A stretch of 9,978 bases of DNA from JBLIKP01 sp047635375. Lineage in GTDB: Bacteria; Bacteroidota; Bacteroidia; Sphingobacteriales; Sphingobacteriaceae. Positions 1 through 5,990 of this stretch are shown here, piece after piece. The notes beneath the pieces were generated by a model, which saw nothing but the letters and a program-made list of their open reading frames with translations, was not told the DNA's origin and did no database searches. The position numbers and the translations under genes were made by a program. Location: NCBI GenBank assembly GCA_047635375.1, contig JBLIKP010000087.1, positions 1 to 9,978 on the forward strand, read 5' to 3'. Within the stretch, counting starts at the first letter, position 1, and every line of letters begins with the position of its first letter.

Positions 1-1
1 T

Positions 2-730
2 GATTTCGATACTGATACGGTGCTTGTAAATCGCCCTATGACGTTTGATCAGTTAGCTTCCGTGACTGATTTGACTTTCGATGATATCAGGTTTTATAAC
101 CCATCGTTTAGAAAGTATTTAATTCCAGAATCGGCGAGAGAAAAAGCCTTTGAAATAAAATTACCAAGGTCTAAAAAAGAGTCATTCTTAAATGTACGGG
201 ATTCGATGTATACTATTTTGGATAGTATTCAAGCTGAAAATCCATTATTCATTGCTGAATATAGACCTAAGGAGCTTACTGACCTTCCCGTTAGAGTTTA
301 TTATAAAATTAAATCTGGTGATAACTTGGGGTATATTGCTGATTGGTTTGATGTAACTCCTTCTCAATTAAGAAGATGGAATAATATTCGTGGGAATAAT
401 ATAAGAGCAGGCAAAAGGCTTTATGTATATATTCCTGAGCACAAGGCTGAAAAATACAGAGAGATTACCCATATGACTTTTGCTCAAAAGCAAAGGAAGG
501 AAGGAAAATCAGTATCCCGTCCGGCAACAAAAGTTGCTCCAGCAACCGTCAAATCAAATAATTTAGACCCTACTTTTAACTACCATAAAGTTGAAAGCGG
601 AGAGTCCTTATGGACAATTGCCCGAAAATATGGAGCGATTTCTGCAGATGATTTAAAGGCGATGAATAATATCACAGATCATCGCAGAATTCAGCCTGGG
701 ATGTATATTAAAGTCGGCAAAAAGGGTTAA
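2..730 (+). CDS. mltD: Membrane-bound lytic murein transglycosylase D-like protein, C-terminal part with two LysM domains (5' truncated)
   Basis: The reading frame is open from base 2, so the start and the expected SLT catalytic domain lie upstream of the window; 242 codons are visible. The first visible residues (DTDTVLVNRPMTFDQLASVT) and the later NPSFRKYLIP segment match the linker after the SLT domain in Bacteroidota MltD homologues. Two LysM peptidoglycan-binding domains follow, at about 299-436 (from YYKIKSGDNLGYIADWF) and 581-718 (from YHKVESGESLWTIARKYG), each with the SGD/SGE-(N/S)L start and N-N-I centre. They are joined by a basic, Lys/Ala/Pro-rich linker. Family role: cleavage of the glycan backbone of murein in the periplasm, with LysM holding the enzyme on the wall. 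A GTG at base 20 is in frame but is not a credible start, because family homology continues upstream of it. The 3' end overlaps the fructosamine kinase remnant on the other strand by 23 bp. The assignment rests on the C-terminal half only; another LysM-containing wall hydrolase is possible. Confidence 0.85.
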   Translation, partial: DFDTDTVLVNRPMTFDQLASVTDLTFDDIRFYNPSFRKYLIPESAREKAFEIKLPRSKKESFLNVRDSMYTILDSIQAENPLFIAEYRPKELTDLPVRVYYKIKSGDNLGYIADWFDVTPSQLRRWNNIRGNNIRAGKRLYVYIPEHKAEKYREITHMTFAQKQRKEGKSVSRPATKVAPATVKSNNLDPTFNYHKVESGESLWTIARKYGAISADDLKAMNNITDHRRIQPGMYIKVGKKG

Positions 731-1057
731 TTATTTCTTCAACTTGTTTTAAGTAAGATTTTCCGAAAGAATTTAGATGAACCAATAGCGGGTATAAATT
801 GTGATATTTCACTCTTTCTTCCCACTCCTTTTCCATGGGGAATTCTTCATTGTAAATGTCATAGAACGCCTTATTAAATCCCCCGAAAAGTTTGGTAAAA
901 GTTATTTCGGTCTCCCGATGCCCATAATGAACAGCAGGGTCGATTAAAACGGGTTGACTATTGTGCCTTGAAGCTCGCATCCTAAAAGTAAATTTTCAAA
1001 TTCGACCGGGGAGTTTATCAACTCTTTGACTGCGGCTTTAATTGGTTCGGGTAGCAT
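708..1057 (-). pseudogene. Fructosamine kinase family remnant, catalytic core deleted and frame shifted
   Basis: A 90-codon open frame (980-708) carries the C-terminus of a fructosamine-3-kinase/ketosamine-kinase family protein: QPVLIDPAVHYGHRE, LFGGFNKAFYDIYNEEFP, WEERV and LYPLLVHLNSFGKSYL. In intact members (about 290 aa) this follows the HGDLWxGN catalytic loop, which is absent here. Upstream, in another frame, ATG at 1057 opens a 37-codon frame (1057-944) beginning MLPEPIKAAVKELI. That resembles the short N-terminal helix of the family, but this part of the call is inference. Roughly 170 residues, including the ATP-binding lobe and catalytic Asp, are missing between the two pieces, and the pieces are out of frame. 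Intact relatives phosphorylate ketosamines on glycated proteins or small molecules; this copy cannot. The 3' end runs 23 bp into the mltD-like gene. An assembly collapse is a less likely alternative. Confidence 0.75.
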
Positions 1058-1150
1058 ATTTAAGGGTATGAATTCTTGTAAATAGGGGGCTTAAATTCTG
1101 AATAAATAATGAAGATGCTTTAATTATACGAACTAAGAAAAAAAGTATTC

Positions 1151-1243
1151 CCGTCAATTTCTTTCACGTAATTACGTTTAAATAGTTGAGAAGGATGAGT
1201 AAAAGAATCAAATGAGAAACAACCATCCAAAACCGTCAATTTC
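1151..1243. repeat. 11-bp direct repeat CCGTCAATTTC, two copies
   Basis: CCGTCAATTTC occurs at 1151-1161 and again at 1233-1243, 82 bp apart. Both copies contain the half-site GTCAATT that forms the inverted repeat at 1235-1251. Spaced identical half-sites upstream of a gene suggest a regulator-binding region, but this is inference from pattern only. Confidence 0.5.
1166..1177. repeat. 12-bp perfect palindrome ACGTAATTACGT
   Basis: ACGTAATTACGT is its own reverse complement. It has no loop, so it is more like a dimer-binding site than an RNA hairpin. It lies about 165 bp upstream of the ATG at 1343 and 120 bp upstream of the pseudogene remnant's ATG on the other strand. No regulator is recognised. 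Confidence 0.4.
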
Positions 1244-1251
1244 CAATTGAC
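1235..1251. promoter_or_regulatory. Inverted repeat GTCAATT-TCC-AATTGAC, possible operator
   Basis: The perfect 7-bp arms 1235-1241 and 1245-1251 flank a 3-bp spacer. One arm is shared with the direct repeat, whose other copy (1153-1159) gives a third half-site. The site lies about 90 bp upstream of the gene at 1343. There is no T-tract, so it is not an obvious terminator. An operator function is inferred. Confidence 0.35.
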
Positions 1252-1342
1252 CACTATTTATTTTAGAAAGACAATTTAAATCATCCTATCCTGAATTATT
1301 TTTTAATAAGAGTAATGAAAATTTATTCCTTATTTTTAAAGG

Positions 1343-2635
1343 ATGGGGTCTTCAAAATTTTTCCGAGCAATTCTGTTTCTATTTTTTTTTCAAGCATTAA
1401 CAGTAGGTAGCTCTTTTTCTCAAGCTAATTTTAATTTAATCGGACATCTAGAGTTAGAAGGCGTTTGTACTGATGTTTGGGGTTATGTAGACCCTTTAAC
1501 CCAAAAAGAATACGCCTTAGTTGGTTGTGATGGGCTAAATGTAATTGATATATCCAATCCTAAGTCCCCAGTTAGGGTAGCGAAAATTGATTCTCTTCCA
1601 TTTTTTGATTTAAAAGTCTACAAAAACTATCTGTATTTAGTTACTGGAGGCACTGGCTTAGCTTATGTTGTAGACCTTACTATTCCTGACCAGCCAAAAA
1701 CTATTTCCAGCTTCCCTTCAGCTCATAATATAACTATTGACCCTAGGGGTTTTATATACGCCGAATTCCCAGGGTTAACTATTTATGACATTCGAGAGAA
1801 CCCTGAGAAGCCTAAGAAAATTTATGAATCTGGCGGCTCCGGTGGTCATGATGCAACTATAGTTGGCGATGTTCTATATGATTTTCACGGTGGGTCAGGA
1901 ACCAATATTTACAATGTAAAAAATCCAGGTAATCCTGTACTACTGTCCGCCATTTCTGACCCAGGCATTAAATACCACCACAGTGGCTATCCTACTGAAG
2001 ATGGTGATTATTTGTTTATCTGCGACGAGGCTGCAAAAGGGGAGGCCCCAGATATTACGGTTTGGGATATTAGGGATTTTGACAGACCAAAAAAAGTGGC
2101 TGAAATTTTCGATTTCACAGCCACCGTCCATAATCTTTACATTATCGGGAACTTTGCATACGTAAGTTATTATAGCGCAGGGGTTAAGATTTTCGACATT
2201 TCTAATCCCGAGTTCCCAATTTTAATGGACACTTACGATACTGCGCCCGAAAGCGAAAAGGAGGGGTTTACAGGCGTGTTTGGGATTTATCCCTACAGTT
2301 TACAAAATAAGCTTTTGGTGAGTGATAGAAACAACGGATTTTTCATTTTTGGATCTAATACCGAAAAATCCAAGAACCTTGTTTTTAATATTATTCCTTC
2401 AATCGTGCAAAATGAACTAAGACTACAAATTTTTGCGCCAGACCCGCTAGATTCCTCCCCAGTATATTATGAGATTATTGGTCTTGATGGAAAAATAAAA
2501 GCCAAGGGAATTTTAAAAAACTCCTTTGGCTTAAATAATAATTTTATTGATGTTAGTGGATTATATCGAGGGCATTATTTTGTTAGAATTGAAAAATCTA
2601 ATAATGTCCAAGTAGGAAGATTTATCAAGCAATAA
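1343..2635 (+). CDS. Secreted LVIVD-repeat (choice-of-anchor B family) protein with T9SS type A sorting domain
   Basis: 430 aa. Residues 1-28 are a signal peptide: Lys5/Arg8, a Phe/Leu-rich core, and an S-x-A site after Ala28. The body is a beta-propeller-like series of LVIVD-type repeats, each ending in a variant of 'D-I-x-N-P-x-x-P': residues 66-76, 108-118, 146-157, 188-199, 238-250 and 281-292. The choice-of-anchor B signatures VWGYVDP, HDATIVGD, YHHSGYPTEDG and SDRNNGFFIF are visible. Residues about 345-430 form a Por secretion tail (IIPSIVQNELRLQI, then a final L-x-x-GHYFVRI and RFIK), so the protein should cross the outer membrane by the type IX system and be released or attached at the surface. 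Ligand and role are unknown. ATG 1343 is chosen because it gives the complete signal peptide. The 3' end overlaps the convergent tryptophan dioxygenase gene by 11 bp. Confidence 0.9.
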   Translation: MGSSKFFRAILFLFFFQALTVGSSFSQANFNLIGHLELEGVCTDVWGYVDPLTQKEYALVGCDGLNVIDISNPKSPVRVAKIDSLPFFDLKVYKNYLYLVTGGTGLAYVVDLTIPDQPKTISSFPSAHNITIDPRGFIYAEFPGLTIYDIRENPEKPKKIYESGGSGGHDATIVGDVLYDFHGGSGTNIYNVKNPGNPVLLSAISDPGIKYHHSGYPTEDGDYLFICDEAAKGEAPDITVWDIRDFDRPKKVAEIFDFTATVHNLYIIGNFAYVSYYSAGVKIFDISNPEFPILMDTYDTAPESEKEGFTGVFGIYPYSLQNKLLVSDRNNGFFIFGSNTEKSKNLVFNIIPSIVQNELRLQIFAPDPLDSSPVYYEIIGLDGKIKAKGILKNSFGLNNNFIDVSGLYRGHYFVRIEKSNNVQVGRFIKQ

Positions 2636-3584
2636 AATGCTCTTCTTCCATCCAATGTTTACCCCACGTTTCCTTTTCTTCGGAGCTCCATAAATCAGGG
2701 AAGAACATGCGCATTTGCATTTTTGGAGGCAGGTATTTTTGCCAATTAGTTCCACCCGTCGCGCGTATATCTTCAGGGTCCTTCTGCAAATATTTTACAG
2801 CACTTTTATAATGGGATAGGGGCCAGTTTATATTGATTAATGCATCCATTTGACGCATTGCACGTTTCATTTCTGGTTTTGCCTGTGCTTCCGTAGACAA
2901 CTTTTTATACTGTTGCCATACATTGCATGTGCTAACCTTATGTGCTAATCGAATAAATTCATCAGTATACTTATTCTCAAACTGTTTAAGAGTTAAAGTT
3001 TTCTTATTTGTAGCCATCTCAATGCTACCTCGTTTCCAATAAAGATGTTCGTACATCTCTTCAATTGAAGCAGGATTTTTTTCGTAAAACTCCCTTTTTT
3101 CAACGCCAACAAGTCTAACGAAATCCGACGAACCTATTTCTATCATTCGGTATTGGCCGGATTGGAATCCACTTGCAGGAAGTAATGACATTCTGAATTT
3201 TAGAAACTGCTTTGGATCCATGCCGTCAACCATAGTGTCAAAGCTGTAGCAAAGATTTTCGAAATAGCGGATTATGCGCTTTACTTTATCTAAAAATACA
3301 TTCTCTTCAGTTGCCTCCTCAGTTTGTAATTGCTCCATTTCCCAAAGAACTAACTTAAAATATAGTTCAGTAATTTGGTGGTAACCGATGAAAATCATTT
3401 CATCGGGAATGCTGGTTTTAGGCTTCTGTAGGCTTAGAAGACTGTCTACGGCAATGTAGTCCCAGTAGGTTAGGTAATCGGCATGGATAAGTCCGTCAAG
3501 GTAGGAAAGCATGTCCTGCCCCATGGCAGCATATTTTTCCTCCAATTGTTTTATCCTGTCGACTATTTCAGGTTTTAAACTCAT
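2625..3584 (-). CDS. kynA: Tryptophan 2,3-dioxygenase family protein
   Basis: 319 aa, close to the usual bacterial length. It should use heme and O2 to open the indole ring of L-tryptophan to N-formylkynurenine in the cytoplasm, the first step of the kynurenine route. Key positions match the Xanthomonas enzyme: the active-site His in DEMIFIGYHQITELYFKL (His69), the substrate-binding Arg in SGFQSGQYRMIE (Arg146), the heme-ligand His in NWPLSHYKSAVKYL (His258), the ATGGTNW motif (Thr276) and FFPDLW near the C-terminus. It is a diverged Bacteroidota-type member: the segment around TGGT reads TNW instead of the classic SSG. It is the last gene of a minus-strand unit, 17 nt after the stop of the phosphatase gene, and probably co-transcribed with it. 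Kynurenine formamidase and kynureninase are not in the window, so the fate of the product cannot be read here. Confidence 0.92.
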   Translation of the reverse strand: MSLKPEIVDRIKQLEEKYAAMGQDMLSYLDGLIHADYLTYWDYIAVDSLLSLQKPKTSIPDEMIFIGYHQITELYFKLVLWEMEQLQTEEATEENVFLDKVKRIIRYFENLCYSFDTMVDGMDPKQFLKFRMSLLPASGFQSGQYRMIEIGSSDFVRLVGVEKREFYEKNPASIEEMYEHLYWKRGSIEMATNKKTLTLKQFENKYTDEFIRLAHKVSTCNVWQQYKKLSTEAQAKPEMKRAMRQMDALININWPLSHYKSAVKYLQKDPEDIRATGGTNWQKYLPPKMQMRMFFPDLWSSEEKETWGKHWMEEEHFIA

Positions 3585-3600
3585 TTTTATTAGGGTTTTA

Positions 3601-4899
3601 TTAATAAAGCACTCGAAATCCTATGGTGCCTTTAATTTTTCTTAATTCGTCAATTAGTTGAGGATCATATTTTTTATTTACATCGGTTATTACAAACCCA
3701 ATATGCTCATTGGTTTTTAAATATTGACCCGTAATGTTGATTTCGTGGTCCGCCAACAAGTTATTTATTTTTGCCATTATTCCCGGTTGATTATGGTGAA
3801 TATGAAGCAAACGATGTGCATTTCTTTGCTGTTGCAGATAAATATTAGGAAAATTTGAACTCAAATGTGTACTTCCACGATTAATATAATCGATAATTCT
3901 TTTTGGAATAAAATGGATGTTTCTTGGGTTGCTTTTTTTATCTGCGAAAAGCGCTATTCCACGCTTCATGCATTGAACTGCATCTAGGTTGCTAGGCACA
4001 TCACCAAGTATACCTATGGCTTTTAGTCTTTGGCAGTCCTCCAAAACAACTTCCTCACCCATGTAACCATCTGGGACCAATAATACACCAGCCTTTCTAA
4101 TGTAATCACCAACCTCATGTCGTTTAATGTTTTGCACATTAAACCCCTCATTGGCGAATGGCTTTATTACATCATTGTCCTCATTGTCAATTATCACCAC
4201 GTTTATCCGGTTTCTTGGGTAGGATATAGCGCGTGGTAATTTGTTAACGTATAAGAATTCATCAAAGCTAGGGGTTACATGGTCGGCTTTATCAGAAACC
4301 AGAGCCCTTTCAATATTCTCGGTAAAGGCAAAAAATCTGTGAGCTAATCCCGAGGCCCTCAATTGATAATCTGTGTATCCATCACCTATAACGATGATTT
4401 CCCCGTCAAGGTCCAAAGACTTTAAGAGTTTAACCTTTCCGTTTTCTTGAGCAAGAGGATTTTCACGGTTAAAACCAATGATTTTTTCATTCTCGTCGTA
4501 GATAAAATCGTTAGCAAAAACGTGGTCTGCGCTAATTCCGAAAGGCTTTACCACGGGCACAATAAACTCCTTAAATCCACCAGAAACAATATAAATGTTA
4601 TCGGCATTTTGAGTTAAGAATTGACGATTTCTTGAGAATGATTTAGAAACTTTTTTCTTTAGCTTTTTAACCAATTTTTCCAGGTCACCTTTTTCCGCGT
4701 GTAAGAGTTTTATGCGTTCCTCGAGGCTTTCAGTAAATCCTAGAGAGCCGTCCATTCCCCGGTCTGTTAAATCTTTTATAGCGGCTAAGTTCTCATCCCT
4801 GCGTGGGTCATTTTCTAGGGAGATTTCCACCAATTCGTCTAAGGCTTCAACCCTTGTAAATGTTGAGTCAAAATCGATAATGATTTTCGGGTTTCGCAT
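3601..4899 (-). CDS. serB: HAD phosphoserine phosphatase-like protein fused to a SerA-derived substrate-binding domain and ACT domain (no NAD-binding domain)
   Basis: 432 aa in three parts. Residues 1-222 are a SerB-like HAD phosphatase: nucleophile Asp9 and acid/base Asp11 in IIIDFDSTFTRVEALDEL, Ser106-Gly-Gly, Lys155, and GDGYTD (Asp173, Asp177). Residues 232-345 resemble the substrate-binding domain of 3-phosphoglycerate dehydrogenase: compare RLKAIGILGDVPSNLDAV, KRGIALF and KSNPRN with the E. coli SerA segments VAIGCFCIGTNQVDLDAA, KRGIPVF and FSNTRS. The sequence then jumps straight to the SerA segment after the Rossmann domain (RIIDYINRGSTHLSSNFPNI). Residues 362-432 are an ACT domain very like that of SerA (AHRLLHIHHNQPGIMAKINN, GQYLKTNEHIGFVITD). 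The NAD-binding and catalytic domain is absent and the SerA substrate-binding RSRT is replaced by PDGYMG, so no dehydrogenase activity is expected. Likely role: phosphoserine to serine, probably serine-modulated (inference). Its ATG overlaps the epimerase stop (TAATG), suggesting translational coupling. Confidence 0.85.
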   Translation of the reverse strand: MRNPKIIIDFDSTFTRVEALDELVEISLENDPRRDENLAAIKDLTDRGMDGSLGFTESLEERIKLLHAEKGDLEKLVKKLKKKVSKSFSRNRQFLTQNADNIYIVSGGFKEFIVPVVKPFGISADHVFANDFIYDENEKIIGFNRENPLAQENGKVKLLKSLDLDGEIIVIGDGYTDYQLRASGLAHRFFAFTENIERALVSDKADHVTPSFDEFLYVNKLPRAISYPRNRINVVIIDNEDNDVIKPFANEGFNVQNIKRHEVGDYIRKAGVLLVPDGYMGEEVVLEDCQRLKAIGILGDVPSNLDAVQCMKRGIALFADKKSNPRNIHFIPKRIIDYINRGSTHLSSNFPNIYLQQQRNAHRLLHIHHNQPGIMAKINNLLADHEINITGQYLKTNEHIGFVITDVNKKYDPQLIDELRKIKGTIGFRVLY

Positions 4900-5888
4900 T
4901 AGGCTTTATGTTGATGTAAATATGCTTGACAAGTTGACTGAATGGTTTTATCCATTGGTGTAAACTCAAAATCGAATGCTTTTTTAACCTTCTCATTGAC
5001 ATAAAAAGATCGGTTTCTAGACGCCCTAACTGTTTCTTTAGTGAACATAGGTTCGGCGCCGGAAAAAATAGTTCGGATTTTATCTATTCTCCAAATTAAG
5101 GATCCCATCCATTTTCTAACTAAAATATGAGGAGGTTTTCGGTTAAAATGTATGGCACATTGTTTAAAGAAATGAGCAAAAGGAACATTTTCACCGTTTA
5201 AAATATATCGTTGACCTTCAATTTCGCTATCCATAGCTAGAATCATTACAGAAGCGACGTCTTCAACATCAACCATTCCATTAATCCCCTTTGTAAAGAA
5301 TTTCATTCCTTTATGAGCCGTTTTAAACAGCGCTGCTGACCCATTTGACCAGTCGTGTGTTGGTCCCAAAATTACGCTGGGGTTCACAATTACGGCTTTT
5401 AATCCTTCCTCACGTCCTCGCCAAACTTCGGTTTCGGAGATGAATTTGCTAATTGCGTAACCACTGTTAAGCTTTGAGTTGGACCAGGTGGCATCTTCGG
5501 TAATTTTTTCTCCGTCTTTTTTTCGGCCTAAAGCCGCAACAGAGCTGACGTGGACAAATTTCTTGATTCCTTTGTCAATGGAAATGTTAACCAAATTTGC
5601 CGTTCCTTCTACATTTACTTTCATCATCCGCTCATATTTGCTAGGATTGAAAGAAACCATAGCTGCGCAATGGTAAACTTGAGTGATGTTTTCTAATGCT
5701 TTTCTAATGGAATCGATTTTAAGGACATCGCCCTCAACCCATTCTAACTGGTCTTTGGGTATTGAATCTAAAAAAGGAGGGATTTTCCCTGATTTCCTTT
5801 TTAAAGCACGCACAACTTTCCCGCCCTTAATCAGCTTATAAATAAGTCGCGACCCTAAAAATCCTGTACCTCCTGTTACTAAAATCAT
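4899..5888 (-). CDS. NAD(P)-dependent epimerase/dehydratase (extended SDR) family protein
   Basis: 329 aa, the usual length for an extended short-chain dehydrogenase. The N-terminal Rossmann fold has the nucleotide-binding loop VTGGTGFLGSRL (Gly6-Gly12), then GDV (Asp54) and HCAAMVSF. The active site is the Ser115/Ser116 region (FVHVSSVAALG) with Tyr144 and Lys148 in GYAISKF. NPSVILGP and VDVEDVA are typical of the dihydroflavonol-4-reductase-like branch of the family. The substrate cannot be read from sequence; in Bacteroidota such genes are usually annotated only as NAD-dependent epimerase. It is the first gene of the minus-strand unit and its stop shares one base with the start of the phosphatase gene. 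No clear TAnnTTTG promoter is visible upstream on this strand. A link to serine or tryptophan metabolism is suggested by position only. Confidence 0.9.
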   Translation of the reverse strand: MILVTGGTGFLGSRLIYKLIKGGKVVRALKRKSGKIPPFLDSIPKDQLEWVEGDVLKIDSIRKALENITQVYHCAAMVSFNPSKYERMMKVNVEGTANLVNISIDKGIKKFVHVSSVAALGRKKDGEKITEDATWSNSKLNSGYAISKFISETEVWRGREEGLKAVIVNPSVILGPTHDWSNGSAALFKTAHKGMKFFTKGINGMVDVEDVASVMILAMDSEIEGQRYILNGENVPFAHFFKQCAIHFNRKPPHILVRKWMGSLIWRIDKIRTIFSGAEPMFTKETVRASRNRSFYVNEKVKKAFDFEFTPMDKTIQSTCQAYLHQHKA

Positions 5889-5904
5889 ATATTTGCCGAA
5901 GTTA

Positions 5905-5920
5905 GGATTAAATTTTATCC
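5905..5920. promoter_or_regulatory. Imperfect palindrome GGATTAAATTTTATCC in a divergent promoter region
   Basis: Seven of eight base pairs match around the centre 5912/5913 (t5909-t5916 is the mismatch). It lies 17 bp upstream of the epimerase start and about 34 bp upstream of the -7 element of the arginase-family gene. A further GGAT at 5930-5933 can pair with the right arm. It could be an operator serving one or both divergent genes; this is inference. Confidence 0.3.
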
Positions 5921-5953
5921 ATTAATAAAGGATGGCTAATTGTATGGTAAATT

Positions 5954-5961
5954 TATCTTTG
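5954..5961 (+). promoter_or_regulatory. Putative Bacteroidota -7 promoter element TATCTTTG
   Basis: TATCTTTG matches the -7 consensus TAnnTTTG exactly. A good -33 TTG at the expected distance is not visible. Transcription would start near 5968, giving a short leader of about 23 nt before ATG 5991. This supports ATG 5991 over the in-frame TTG at 5940, which would lie upstream of the transcript start. Confidence 0.55.
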
Positions 5962-5990
5962 CAATTAATCGGATCCCAAAACACAATAAT

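Larger units (their letters stand above)
1058..1342. other. Non-coding stretch upstream of the secreted LVIVD protein gene
   Basis: I find no credible gene in these 285 bases on either strand. A 6-codon frame with a purine-rich leader near 1196 is too short to support. The region is AT-rich and contains a 12-bp palindrome, an 11-bp direct repeat and a 7-bp inverted repeat, listed separately. It must hold the promoter of the gene at 1343, but no TAnnTTTG element is visible close to that start. The sequence AAAGG directly abuts the ATG, too close to act as a normal Shine-Dalgarno site. Confidence 0.6.

Noticed and set aside
20..22. GTG as start of the mltD-like gene
   Set aside because: The frame is open to the window edge and the residues before it (DFDTDT) fit the family linker; the gene is simply truncated.
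1196..1216. Tiny frame MSKRIK with a purine-rich leader
   Set aside because: Six codons only, no conservation evidence; could be chance.
1940..2165. Roughly 60-codon open frames on both strands
   Set aside because: Shadows of the LVIVD protein gene, with no homology-like features.
3601..4899. Phosphatase-SerA architecture as a sequencing or assembly artefact
   Set aside because: The frame is intact across the joint, the joint falls exactly at a domain boundary, and the remnant SerA motif has diverged, all of which point to a real, older event.
5940..5990. Upstream TTG start adding 17 residues to the arginase-family protein
   Set aside because: A consensus -7 element lies at 5954-5961, inside this extension, so the TTG would be upstream of the transcript start; ATG 5991 also fits the family N-terminus better.
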